64,000 bases of DNA from Agapetus fuscipes (lineage: Eukaryota > Arthropoda > Insecta > Trichoptera > Glossosomatidae), in assembly GCA_951799405.1 (NCBI GenBank), contig OX637334.1, positions 4,650,001 through 4,714,000 of the forward strand, in the 5' to 3' direction. Below, one piece after another: positions 53,901 to 62,700 of this stretch. Positions within the stretch are counted from its first letter, which is position 1. Each line of letters starts with the position of its first letter. The position numbers and the translations under genes are program-made. The notes beneath the pieces are model-generated. The model did not search any database. It worked only from the letters and a program-made list of their open reading frames with translations, and was not told where the DNA came from.

Positions 53901-56900
53901 ACAGTTACAGCATATAAGAAAAGAAGTGGTGAGCCATCACTTATTCATCCTCATCTCGTTACAAAAAGTGCAATTTGTAGAATCCCTTTATAGTCAAAAT
54001 CAGAACTATGAGATCTTGGTGGTTTCATAACTCATTGTAAATGATTTACGAGTATCTGCCTTTCCTTTCCTTTAAATGGTATTTTTTGTGCTCACGTTTG
54101 AACTCACAACCGTCCATTTACGAGTCCAAAGTGTTAACACTAGAATACGGACCAGTCATAGCACTTAAATGGTTTGTTTTATTTCCAAATCTCATCATAC
54201 ATTTAAAATCGCAAGAGAATACCCCAAAAACTCATATTAAAGTAAAAAATATACAGTGAACAGTTTAACCCTTAAATTGATTTTGTCCGTTTAAAATGAC
54301 GTCTACATAAACACGCATTCATGGCTTTCAAAACAAACGTATGAAGTTTTCGTTGTTGATTTTGCCACGTGTAACTATCTTTCTTTTATTTTGTGAGCGC
54401 GCGGAGCGACAAAGCACGATGTCGCGTGATTTATGAGCATTTTGAACTTATCAACGAACATCTAAATTTACTCGCCAGGTAAATATTCATATTTTATATC
54501 TATGTCAAAGATTTTTTGGACTAAAATCAATTTATTTATGTAATAAAATACATATGTATTGATGTTTTGTAGAATTATAGTTAGTATTTTGCATTTTTGT
54601 AGTATTTATTTATAAAATTAAGTGATGTCTCTTAAAACGGACATTGCCTAGTTCTCCCTACAAGTAGTGGCTGTAGCACATGTCCCTTGTGACGGACGTT
54701 GCCAAATCAATCACATGATATTTCTTCAATTCTAGGGTCGATTCCTGGATTGGACGAAATATCTGTACGCCTCAGACATATTTGTTTGCGTCTGGGTGTA
54801 TTTCTATGTTTGTGTTGCTATTATTTCTAGTACGTATTACCTTACTTTGACCAGAACAATAGCTTTTATTATTATTTAAATTGTAAAAAATACATTTTTT
54901 TACAGAAATGTCGTGGCACAGAAAAATATATATAAATAGAAATATTTTTGATGAGGTAAAGACGTATCTTCAATACTTTCAACATTTTTTCGATAATAAC
55001 TTTATGGATTTTATAGTAACAGTGACCAATTTATATTCTTCACAAGAGACGGGAAAAACAATAAATATCAGTAGAAAAGAATTAGAATGTTATTAGGATG
55101 AAATTAGGAATCAAAATACTAAGAGGCATGCCAGCTTTTGAAGACTTTTGGTCGAATGATCTCCGATATGCATGTATTGCTAAAGCGATGCCTCTGAAAA
55201 GGTATCAAACTTTAAAACGTTATCTCCATTTTTGTGATAATTCAAACATACCTAAGAATGATAGTAACGTTTAAAATCTGCCCTGTTATAGAACACATCC
55301 GACCAAAATGTTTACAAATAGAAGAATAAGGCTCATATTCCATTGACAAAGTGATGATCCCGTATAAAGGGAAAAAGGCTAGCAATATAAGACAATACAT
55401 CCCCAAGAAACCAAATAAATGGGGATTTAAGTTTGAAGGACAAGCTGGATATATGATAAAAAAAATGTGCTTCATTCCAAGTCGCATCAGCCGTTTTAGA
55501 GGATGATTATGACTAACTTTTATCATTAGCTCAACTTGGTTATGTCCGTTTTAAGTGACATGGTGAATTAGAACTAACAATAAGCTATTTCAGGAAATGT
55601 CCGTTACAACGGACGTTCTGAAAAAACGTTTATTCACGATTTTTTTTTTCAAATTCTTGTTATTATATCCCAAATCAATATAAATATGTAGTAAGAAAGC
55701 AAAAAATTACAGTAGATGTATGACGGCCCATTTAAGGGTTAAAATATGAAAAAAAACGAAGTTTGTACCTTCAAATGTGTGGTTGATGAGGTCCCTCCTC
55801 TGCGCCATGAAGGCGTTGGCGAACACGTAGTCCACGCAGGAGAGCAGCACGTGGTACATGACCACCAGGTCCCCCGACTGCGCCTGGAACTCTCCCTTCA
55901 CGCAGACAAACAGGCACCAGCACAGCTCAAACACTCCACTCATGCTGCACACCTGTAACCTGGCCAGACATGCGCCTTACATTACACAACATGGCAAACA
56001 CGTAGTCCACGCAGGAGAGCAGCACGTGGCACATTACCACCAGGTCCCCCGACTGCGCCTGGAACCTCCCTTCACGCAGACAAACACTCCACTCATGCTG
56101 CACACCTGTAACCTGGCCAGACATGCGCCTTACATTACACAACATGGCAAACACGTAGTCCACGCAGGAGAGCAGCACGTGGTACATTACCACCAGGTCC
56201 CCCGACTGCGCCTGGAACCTCCCTTCACGCAGACAAACACTCCACTCATGCTGCACACCTGTAACCTGGCCAGACATGCGCCTTACATTACACAACATAT
56301 TGTTATCATAGATAAAAATAAAATTGTCTTCGATAACAGCGAGTATATCATAATTCCACGACCGGTTTCGTAAACAATCCGTTCGCATCTTTAGGTGGCT
56401 ACATCAAAACTAAATGGTCCAGATACAGAATTAAACGTTGAGAAAGTCTTGTGAGGTTATAAGGGAAGAAGCTTATGCAGGATCTCGCATTATTTTTTAA
56501 AGATTCGAGATGATGGATTACACATGTGGAATCCGGGGGATTGAAATAATGGGCGCAGACATGTTTCTAAGTATTATTTCGTCCTGCTTCCGGCCTCATT
56601 GATAGGTTATGAAACAAAGTGTAATCCAAAATTGCCAACCCATTCAAAAATTGACAAATCGATGAAAAAATAATTATTGAAATATCAACACTTTGCAAAT
56701 TCTGAGTGCCAACAGTGAGTCGATTTTTTGACAGTTGACAATATAATGTTTAAAACATCTATACAGAAGAAATTAAATAATCGGAAATACTTACTTGGGT
56801 TTTTTACTGCCTCCAGCTACGGCATTTATGGTGTCCCCATTTTCCATTTTAATAAATAAGTCCGCAAAGATGGGTTTGAATTTGCGGAACAGCTCCGTCG

Positions 56901-58742
56901 ACACGGCAAAATTCCGCTTCAAGTTTTTCACTCTGTTTTTAAAGTCCTCGGGCAGTGTGGCCATGTCAATCCATTTCTCAATTGTTTTAAAAAATTGTAT
57001 AAGGCTGAAAACATAAAAAAAAATTATTGCAAGCTTTCAATTTCATGGCCGGCGTTGGATGTGAAATTCTTTCTAAATACTTTCAAGCAAGACTGTGTTA
57101 TATTGGCAGCATTTTTATCTGCCTGCATTTCGCTTTAACGAGCGAAAAGTATTTTCAAGGCTGGTTGCAAGGCAAAGTTGACAACATTGCTCTTTGCAAC
57201 GCAGGTAGAAGTATTCAGTTGGAAGCTCGTTCCCTCACAAGTAACATGTACCCACTGTAGTAGCTAAAACCTGGGTACGAATAAAAGTAAGAGAGAAACC
57301 TACGAATAACACTGCCAACCAACATTCCCTTCTCCACAGAATACAACATATTTTACATACTTTTTTGTGATATATAAATGGTAAAACTGTTTTGATAACA
57401 CAGGTATTGAGTCGCATATTTTTAAAGTCCGCTATCCCCACAGGCAACAGATTTCATAAATTTAGCATTTTTTTCAAAAGGCGATGAAAGAATTTGAAAC
57501 TAACCATTCATAAACTTGTTGTTTATAGTCAAGACAAGATATAGCGTACATAGGAACAAACAGAAATACACATGCATTATAGTACTAATCCCTTGACAAA
57601 AATATAAACACTTAAGTGAAGATGGCAGATTTTGTATACAAATGATTTATATAATCACCTTTAGTTCAGGTAGAAAAAAATATCCAAACCCATACGGGGC
57701 TATTCTTAGACATTTTAGTCGCCCGTTGAACCTACGCTTTGACAAACTAATGATGCCTCGCCTGGAAGTTTCATAACCACGGTCATTCTTACCTACCAAA
57801 TTTTGGTAATTTTTGTATTAAGGCTGTAATCAGCTGTTCACTTGCGGTCATCTTGGATTGACAGGTCTTCATACAAATGCATCATTAGTTTGTCAAAGCG
57901 TGGGCTCAACGGGCGACTAAAATGTCTAAGAATAGCCCCGACAGTATCTATGTATTATTCAACAAATTATGCAGATATGAACTCACCTAATATTGCACAA
58001 GTCGAAAAGCTGACTTAAAATCAAATTGTTCCCGGGTTCACTTCCTATCCTAGTCACCAACAGGGAGGACTGCTTGTGGCAGGACACATACAAGGAGCAG
58101 GCTATCCAGTGCAGAGGCTCCCCCTGGAAACATAAAACAATGTGACGTCACTTAGCTGGACTAGAAGCAGGACAGAGAGCCATAGTTTCAATACAATATT
58201 CTGTAGGTAGTTTGAAAAGACACTAAAGCGCTTCGTCCTGCAGCAGAACTGTCAACTGCATATGTTTCACTAAGCTTTTGACTAAAAAGATTTTCGAAAA
58301 TCTAACTGAGAGTTGCCAATACTGTCATTTACGTTGGAAGAAAATACGGAATAAAATGCTCAAAGCAAAATACAAGATACAGTATTGAAATGAATTAATA
58401 GACTTTTTCTCTTGTCAAAAAATACTCCAGAACTTGATTCCTTACAATATCTATATTAATAACCTCCAAAATAAAAACAATTATTGCTTTACAATCTTAG
58501 GTTAAAAATACATATATGTTGTTTAAATAATGTGTAGAATATATGTTTGAATCAAAGCGTAAATATGTCATTGGAATTATAAGATATAGTTAGGAGATAC
58601 ATACGTCCAAAGTAAATTTCTGACTAATCGTCTCGTACGACTTCCATGATTCTTCGGTGATTTTTGGGTCCACATCTAACTGTTCCGCTATGGCTTTGTG
58701 TTTTTCCTTTAGCGCGTCGACTTCTTCAGCCGCTTGAGCCAT
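38917..58742 (-). CDS. Rbf: Retinoblastoma-family pocket protein (p107/p130-like), complete, 16 exons
   Basis: Exons in transcription order: 58742-58605, 58123-57987, 57004-56795, 55959-55769, 53851-53694, 47632-47497, 46690-46626, 46233-46061, 45897-45699, 45299-45090, 44186-43871, 43428-43328, 43033-42854, 42205-42070, 41407-41109, 39105-38917. Phases join throughout, giving 945 residues (human p107 is about 1070). The N-terminal domain has GEPLHWIACSLYVSC, LPEDFKNRVKNLKRNF and EAPCIIALLCQKHNGLQIQA. Pocket A starts at TPVTTATQSVAKLHNYL and contains LLACCLEIVMYAYS, FPWILECLRLDAFYFYKIIE and LAWS. The spacer has a 10-Ala tract and no KRRLF-type cyclin site. Pocket B runs from GSLSLFFRK through RKIWTCLEYS, DRHLDQMLMCAVYVVCKV and GDLIKFYNEVYV. 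The family represses E2F target genes through LxCxE-dependent complexes. The start ATG is in good context and nothing in frame precedes it. Confidence 0.95.
39150..39285 (+). repeat. RTE LINE 3' end fragment
   Basis: It matches 4230-4340 of the intact RTE element (ATGAGAAATGAGAAGTATTC, GACAGCGGTTTGG). It ends in AAGAAGAAGATG right before the hAT element. Confidence 0.75.
39290..40559 (+). mobile_element. hAT transposon remnant spanning the assembly gap
   Basis: The terminal repeats are CAGTGGCGAAG (39290) and its inverse CTTCGCCACTG (40549-40559). The 8-bp flanks are ATGTGTAT and ATGTATAT, 7 of 8 matching. The frame 39614-39859 encodes the hAT C-terminal dimerisation region: VSNATRERVFSKLKLTSGV then LNHLSVMNINYD. 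The rest of the transposase is missing or in the gap. Confidence 0.8.
40054..40886. other. 200-N assembly gap flanked by a 289-bp direct duplication
   Basis: N bases fill 40343-40542, exactly 200, a placeholder length. The sequence 40054-40342 recurs at 40598-40886 with about one difference seen (GGGCAA versus GGGTAA). The upstream copy stops at the gap; the downstream copy continues as intron. Confidence 0.9.
42216..42603 (+). repeat. CR1/L2-type LINE, 5'-truncated, TTATTATTA tail
   Basis: The translation of 42390-42540 reads FGDRAFKAAAPMTWNAFPDT then FKRSLKTHLFVQSYG, the canonical C-terminus. The 3' end GGCGCTATATAAATTCTG plus TTATTATTATTATTATTATT is typical. It lies in the Rbf intron just upstream of exon 14, antisense to the gene. 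Confidence 0.85.
43555..43762 (-). repeat. tRNA-derived SINE family B
   Basis: On the - strand: CAATAGCTCAGTAGGTAGAA head, then TTCAAACCCAAAAAAAAT and GGGAATTGGGAAACTTCCAC tail. In the intron between Rbf exons 11 and 12, same orientation as the gene. Confidence 0.75.
44535..44832 (+). repeat. tRNA-derived SINE family A, full length
   Basis: The head GGTCCGTAGTCCAGTGGCAA, the TTTGAATCCCGGCGGAGCAC region and the 3' end CACCAAATAAATCATCCTAA are all present. This is the clearest copy for defining both ends. Confidence 0.85.
44855..45022. mobile_element. Short MITE with inverted ends
   Basis: The inverted arms carry CATCACCACGGTAATTCTTACC and end near GGGCTG. The centre includes CACTTGCTGCCATCTTGGAT. 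It is related to the centre of the MITEs at 35770 and 57695. Confidence 0.7.
46770..47125. repeat. Diverged foldback element
   Basis: The left arm contains GCATGCTTAATAATAAAGAG and AATAACTCAAAAATTGGGAA. The right arm is its diverged inverse, TTTTTTGAGTTATTGCTCTT and ATGATTAAGCGTGCG. Confidence 0.65.
47220..47465 (-). repeat. SINE family A, - strand
   Basis: On the - strand, GCAGTCTAGTGGTTATCGCT then GAAGGTTGTGAATTTGATTC and a GGAGCACAACA block; the far end holds CAAGCTCTTGAGGTGTGATT. It lies in the intron after Rbf exon 6. Confidence 0.75.
47640..47728 (-). repeat. SINE family A fragment abutting a LINE tail
   Basis: It keeps only the GGGAGCACAGCAAAATTGAC to CTGGGTTGAAAAATTC part. It stops exactly where the LINE tail sequence starts at about 47729. 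Confidence 0.6.
47729..48176 (+). pseudogene. Older LINE reverse transcriptase tail, left half, split by the full-length LINE
   Basis: The frame gives NGILLPTLMYGSEAWTVSD, a stop, then RWFGHVERMNDDRLTKYVYK and PRKVWSDQ, where it is cut. It continues at 53005. The intact relative is at 38222-38711. Confidence 0.85.
48581..51481 (-). CDS. LINE ORF2: AP endonuclease and reverse transcriptase
   Basis: The frame is open from 51481; the first ATG is at 51400, giving 939 residues. Before that ATG the frame already encodes LEIYYQNVRGLRGK, the conserved start of the endonuclease. After it come DIICLTETWL, VGDYNLPQLKWV and DKHHTPIIVEL. The reverse transcriptase has NYRPIAKLPILGKIFEKII, SDFSKAFDKISHNIL, SGVPQGSHLGPLLFTVYIND and the catalytic FADD at residues 660-663 (numbered from the ATG). 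The C-terminus has YIRSVLEFCSTVWNP and the usual basic tail. No stops. Confidence 0.93.
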   Translation of the reverse strand, partial: FNLFKGDSTLEIYYQNVRGLRGKTNDFMMNCLSNTFDIICLTETWLIQGITDAELFDSRYTVFRRDRSASISKTGGGVLIAVRSSLSPVGRAHWSSSAEDIWVGIPLSPRKYLNLCCCYLAPGTDYLNNLTSHAEMVERIFLHNLHDEYMLVGDYNLPQLKWVLGDNDLPQIGSHNCGAAHSTFIDLISSTGFTQYNMVHNEYDKLLDLVISSCRCGVTEADSYLVRADKHHTPIIVELQICSDKVNTFKNNSRNVVLYHKADYLKINAELINIDWNIEFSDIGIDCVVAKFYNILMTCIHKNIPSKRLKHSNTYPPWFSTSLIKIIKEKNVFHKKWRKYGNLMDYQSFSTLRRRQKSLQRDCYSIYISNVESDLKSNPKSLFTFLKSRRGTNGIPKIMKLGDVNFIGSESVCNAFNDFFVSVHVRDVVEEFSVEDEDEGDISLANGIMISGIEINDALVEKYLEYIDVNKGPGSDQLPGLFIKKCSSVLCKPLAIIYSRSIREGCFPLLWKKTQICPIFKSGDKCCIENYRPIAKLPILGKIFEKIIMDQINPILNTIIIPSQHGFRQKKSVDTNLLEFTQVVTNSIHSGYQVDTVYSDFSKAFDKISHNILLSKLWHIGIGGDLLRWFVSYLKNRSQAVALHGYESVYRCIYSGVPQGSHLGPLLFTVYINDIIHSIKYSNILLFADDAKIFKQINTIEDCIELQSDLNSILSYSNANQLYLNIDKCNVITYTRNRSKILFDYSFGVDGLRRKSVVNDLGVLLDERLSFINHYEHITERAMKTLYFIVRNTKLFRNPQVLPFLFNSYIRSVLEFCSTVWNPNYVVHINAIEMVQKKLIKQLNFRNRQHFNSYSQALEHYGIRSLEARRNMLDISFIYKIVNNKIDSAPLTSLLPFHCPIRTHRDKSLFYVGAARTNYKQNSFISRACVAVNSVQRTDPKLDIFFLSAQSLKKRILNLAGFEFHF
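51789..52769 (-). CDS. LINE ORF1: PHD finger, coiled coil and Baculo_FP-like domain
   Basis: 326 residues. The PHD-type zinc finger spans about 3-55 (CKKC, CSRC, HLSC, CGPC). A linker rich in Ser/Pro follows, then a coiled coil at about 90-160 (DLDKRLEKIEKELSSIREEL). The C-terminal half resembles the FP25-like domain of many LINE ORF1 proteins (KPIIVRFTRRMAKDNFL, YVWTRNGKIFIRKEDTSPRV). These proteins bind the element RNA. It is intact and precedes ORF2 on the - strand by about 300 bp. Confidence 0.9.
   Translation of the reverse strand: MKCKKCTGDLSPTKSLKCSRCYEGYHLSCQEQSATIIKKMTARTRAQWICGPCRDEDPRISKQVLTPSPCAQVTLKTTRPVSSPSSPAPFNDLDKRLEKIEKELSSIREELGLANKNRKKLDERVDTIGEGLQRLETIQQEVNSLKNSLSHKPTKEECDVVESDRNNREQMEKSYNVEIKGVTQKNNENLLEILKNISKILGYELDARDIDYIVRVRSFNTSAPKPIIVRFTRRMAKDNFLAIVRMKKRIINSNDIGITGTPNAITINEHLSLHNKRILYKTKLFAKSKNYKYVWTRNGKIFIRKEDTSPRVRIRGESDLERIEGA
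53005..53190 (+). pseudogene. Older LINE reverse transcriptase tail, right half
   Basis: It continues the frame broken at 48176: EWDKQSERKRRKCMKK, then MNELKEVCKDRKKWRQLCRG, a stop and the GTTACAG tail at 53170-53190. Confidence 0.85.
53215..53450 (+). repeat. LINE C-terminal fragment with zinc-knuckle-like motif
   Basis: In frame at about 53300-53440: DCGTENPIVQHIVEECPTRR, then DLHEATPGAVKWMEGLDLRL and stop, the typical end of Jockey/CR1-type proteins (CG...T..HI..ECP). Confidence 0.65.
54063..54170 (-). repeat. SINE family A head, - strand
   Basis: The - strand reads GGTCCGTATTCTAGTGTTAA, then GTAAATGGACGGTTGTGAGT and GAGCACAAAAAATACC. 3' truncated. Confidence 0.7.
54265..55742 (+). mobile_element. 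Decayed piggyBac-type element
   Basis: TTAA lies at 54265-54268 and 55739-55742. The ends read CCCTTAAATTGATTTT and, inverted, CCCTTAAATGGGCCG. Subterminal repeats such as TGTCCGTTTTAAGTGACAT occur several times (54625, 55545, 55600). It is about 1.47 kb and not the same family as the element at 27116. Its right end lies 27 bp from the Rbf exon 4 donor. Confidence 0.85.
54908..55500 (+). pseudogene. piggyBac transposase remnant
   Basis: The first frame (54908-55096) encodes YFQHFFDNNFMDFIVTVTNL. After a frameshift comes GIKILRGMPAFEDFWSNDL and KRYQTLKRYLHFCDNSNIPK, then after further breaks IDKVMIPYKGKK and YIPKKPNKWGFKFEGQAGYM. Only the N-terminal and first catalytic region remain; the C-terminal half is deleted. 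Confidence 0.85.
55997..56298 (-). pseudogene. Two tandem decayed copies of Rbf exon 4
   Basis: The units at 55997-56145 and 56150-56298 match the 171-bp segment 55822-55992 of the real exon and its upstream intron. Both lack 21 bp between two CAAAC repeats (removing the codons for the conserved ELCW region) and one T, which shifts frame and brings a stop. Both keep the acceptor CTGGCCAG. They differ from each other at one base seen (GTGGCACATT versus GTGGTACATT). Confidence 0.92.
56300..56400 (+). repeat. One arm of the foldback family seen at 60718-60945
   Basis: It shares AAAATAAAATTGTCTTCGAT, then ATAATTCCACGACCGGTTTC and ATCTTTAGGTGGCTA. Confidence 0.65.
57695..57940. mobile_element. 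MITE with CGGGGCTATTCTTAGACATT ends
   Basis: The inverted repeats extend about 60 bp with few mismatches (CTTTGACAAACTAATGATGC at the inner edge). It lies in Rbf intron 2. The centre is inverted relative to the copy at 35770. Confidence 0.85.
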
Positions 58743-59758
58743 TATTTATTGTTTTATTTAATATTTTCACAGACTGATAAACAAATCACAGAACGCCACA
58801 ATTTTTCCGCCTTCGCGGACGAGTTGACAAGTGCAGTGCGGCCAACTCAAACATGCAGATAAAACTAAATTCACAGTGAAACAAACTCTATCCTTAAAAG
58901 CTGAAAGTTTTGAGTAAAAAAATGTGATTCTCTGACAGCATGTCTTATTTTCATTCAATTAAATTATTTTTTTTACAAAAATACTTCGATTTGAATAACT
59001 TCTGAAAATTTTTAAACTCTCATGAACTGAAACTGCTTGGCAACTATTTTTTGTGATATTGGTATCCATGAAAGTTCCCGCCACTTTTTAGGTTTCATAG
59101 TTTCCATATAATTTGAAGAGATGCAAACAGAGAGATGCCTCTAGGGACGTATATCAAAAATTATGTTTCCTACGTTTTTAAAAAATACTTTTTACGCGAA
59201 TAACATGGCGAAGAAATTGTCCACGCATAAAAATAAATCGGTGTCATCCAAAGTCTAAGTTTCAAATTAAAAAAATGTTCCGACATTATTATTCGTGTTG
59301 AACCACATACAGTCATTTTATTTTTAAAATAAACCAAACCTGATATTTAACGTGATCAAAGTTGTACTTTTTCTTTCGTTTTCTTATACTTTTTTTCTTT
59401 GTTTTCCACTAATTACAATATTGTTTTCAAAATCATGTTGTCATGGAGCATGTTGTGGTGTTAGTAAACATGAATAGAAAACGAAACAAAACAGACACTG
59501 GTGCTTTTGCTCTGTGGAAATCGCTACCACAAAGAAGAAAATATCTATTAATGTCATGTCAACTGTCAAAATTGACGACTAACCTAAAAACATTTGTGCT
59601 AAAATTATGTATTATCTTGGTACACGATGAATAAAATAATCCTTTATGTTTCTATATCTTCCAGTAATGGAAAAAATCCTTTGTATTGTTACTGTGTCCG
59701 AAACTTTCAAACATCTATCTGCACCTTGAAGAATTTGAATGCCATAAAACAGGGAACG
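58743..59758. promoter_or_regulatory. Divergent promoter interval of Rbf and RBFA
   Basis: It lies between the Rbf start (58742, -) and the likely RBFA start (59759, +). It holds a TTCCCGCC core at 59075-59082 resembling an E2F site, and a GC-richer patch at 58793-58850. No TATA box is convincing. A 63-codon frame at 59443-59634 is not recognised and may be 5' UTR. Confidence 0.5.
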
Positions 59759-62700
59759 ATGATGAATAAATTTTTCAATCGTTCGACACCGAAAAGGTAA
59801 ATTCTTTTTCACATTCCAGTGGATAGCTCAATTGGCAGATTCTCCTCTTTCTAAGCTGTAAGTCTTGGATTCTAATCCGAGATTCTCAGCGCGATTGTAT
59901 AATTTATGGGCATTCATTTAATATTACCCCTACTTACACGTTAATATATCTTTGCAATTCAGATTGTAGATTTAAAATTTTGTGTATTTCTAGAAAATGG
60001 TATGATTCCACTCCACCTGTGATGGAGACCCCGAAATCATTAACCGCGTCCAAAGGCGAGCCTGGCAAGAACAGTAAACTGCGCTGCAGCGTCCTCAACA
60101 AGCTGTTCATGAAGCACATCACCGATCAGATGGTCTCTGGGAGCGTCTCGCCTCTTCTCATTGGACGAGGGATAGAAGTATCACAGGTAATAAAGTAACC
60201 CTCTCTCCGATGATAATAGAGCCCAAATCCATCTTCTGCCTCATGAATCCTGCGCCTCCAATTCATCCTGTCTCCTGCAGCCCTCCCCAAGTCGCCACCT
60301 GGAGAAGCTGTGTGGCATTTTGTGTGTAGGAGATAACACAGTAACTATAACTCTTGACGCTGGAGGCGGTTAACATAAGAGATTTGCTTTCTGGGATATT
60401 GTGTCGTGATCTAGCAGAGCTGGAGCTTCTGGACGTGTTATCTACATCTACGATGGGCTTCTTGATTGTGCTAATGATGTGAGGAATCTGTTAAGTTATC
60501 ACCTTGAAGAAGCCCATGGCAACGCCCAATGTCCAAAAGCTACAGCTCCGATAAGCTACGGTCCACGGCAACGGATCCTGGAAAACAATTCTCCGGTGTC
60601 AATCGCAGAAAAGGTAAGCCTAAATCTTTGTTACATCATCTTGTTTAGTATTTCAAGGTTAGCTAAAGTAAACAAATGTTTTCTTGTATTGTTTCTAGAG
60701 GCATTCATTTTGTAATCATCTTAAGATAAAAATAAAAGCAAAGTTGTTTTCGATTGCGACGAGTAAGTATATTATAATTCCACTACCGGTTTGCATCTTC
60801 AGGTGGCTAAATAAATACTGATAATATTTTTAAAAATATTTAGCCACCTGGAAATGTAAATGGATTGTTTGCGAAACCGATTGTGGAATGTAAGATACTC
60901 GCCGTAATCAAATACAAAATTGTTTTTATTTTTATCTTTTAAAATGTTTTCTTTTTTGGTTTTGGAATAATAACCTTTGTAGGGCAGGTAAAGTTGAATC
61001 TGATCTAGTGTCAATACAATGAAAAGATGTCTTTTCACTTTACAGGTGAATGTGGCGCAAGACTTTAATGCGGTGAATGTGTATTGGCTGACAAAAGGAA
61101 GTGAGGAAGACACAGAGACAGAGAATATCCTGCAGGAAGCAGCGTTCGCTCTCCGCCATGAACTATCACAGCTGAAGATTGTCGGAGTTGTGCCTAGAAT
61201 CAACTTTGTAAGAGGTTTGTATTATTATTTGTATTTTTTTGTTCATTAATTAATTTGAAAAGAAGTATGCAATTTACCAATCTAATATTGGCTTGACAAA
61301 AACATGTATTAACATTATCCATTAGTAGGGACTGGAAAAAAGTGGTGTTATTTTTTGCGAAATTCGCGTTATTTTTTTGGGAAATTCGCGTTATTTTTGA
61401 TCAAAAACAAGGAAATTCGCGTTATTTTTTATAATAAACGGGGAGATTCGGTGTAATTTTTAGGGTTGATTTGATCGAAATAAAGGTTTATGTAATTGCA
61501 AAACTCTAGATTTTACTAATATTTACAATTTATTATATAAACAACAATATGTACCTTCAAAAACAATCAATAAACAACATCTGAATCAACTTACAAAAAA
61601 CCATTGATTGAAAAAAGTATTAATATTTTAATGACACTCCGAATACCCTGCAATATCCTTTTAAAATATTAAATTTAGTCTCTCTAGATAAGGGTTATCT
61701 AATTTTTTCGAGGGATGTTGGCTTTTATGAAAGCTTCAAGTTGTGCTCTTGGCTAATCCAGCAGCAGCTTCACTCCTTGATGTATTTCCTATTTCATTGA
61801 TGTCACGATTCAAGTCTGTTTGGATGTCCAGGACAGTTCTGCTTATCATTTATTTTTTTAATAAAATATATTTGTGAATAGGAATGCAATTCACCAACCT
61901 ACTCTGCCTGGCCAGAAACAGGTATTATATCATTAATGAAAAAATCATTACGAGTATTGTTCATTTTAATTAATAATTCATTTATAATTACCCAATTACA
62001 TTTGTTAAACCAACGTTCTAGCGTGTTTCAACGTTGAAAGATCAGCCCACTTGGCCCCCTCGGCTATAACACCGATCATTTTTTCTGTACTTTGCACCTT
62101 GCAAAGGGTTTTCACAGGAATCTTTTCTTTCCCACAAAATAGTTGCGTTGCAGAAGCGACACATAACAACTTTTTCGCACAATTTCTACCAAAAGTACGA
62201 AAATTCGCGATATTTGCATAAAACCTCAAATTTCGCGTTATTCGCGTAAAAACATCAAAATTCGCGAATAAATTCGTTTTATCGCGATCGCGAAATTTTC
62301 CAGTCCCTATCCATTAGTAATTAATTACTGATTGTTATTTTTGATGAATTGTTTATTTATAATAACCAAATTTATAATAACCAAAAAATAAAAGAAGTTT
62401 GTTAAGATGGTTTGGGCATATGGAAAGAATGAATGAGGAAAGACTGACGAAGAAAGTATATGTTGGTAGAATAGATGGATGTCGTGGTAGAGGAAGACCG
62501 AGAAAGGTATGGATGGACCAAATATCCGAAATTGCGAATGAATGGAATATCCAGAGTCATAATAAAAGAAGAGCTTGTATGAAGAAGGTTATGACTCTGG
62601 ACGAAATGAAAGAAGTATGTAAGGATAGAAAGAAATGGCGGTTGATCTGTAATGTTGGCGGCTAGGGTTTATTAAAGTGAAATTTGTTTTATGTTTTAGT

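Noticed and set aside
55997..56298. CRISPR array
   Set aside because: The repeats are exon copies without spacers, in a eukaryotic genome.
55858..56388. Long open frames on both strands with three repeated blocks, looking like a repeat protein
   Set aside because: They are shifted or antisense readings of the tandem Rbf exon 4 copies.
59443..59634. 63-codon ORF as first RBFA exon
   Set aside because: No recognisable similarity and the only donor would leave an intron of about 45 bp; it may be 5' UTR.
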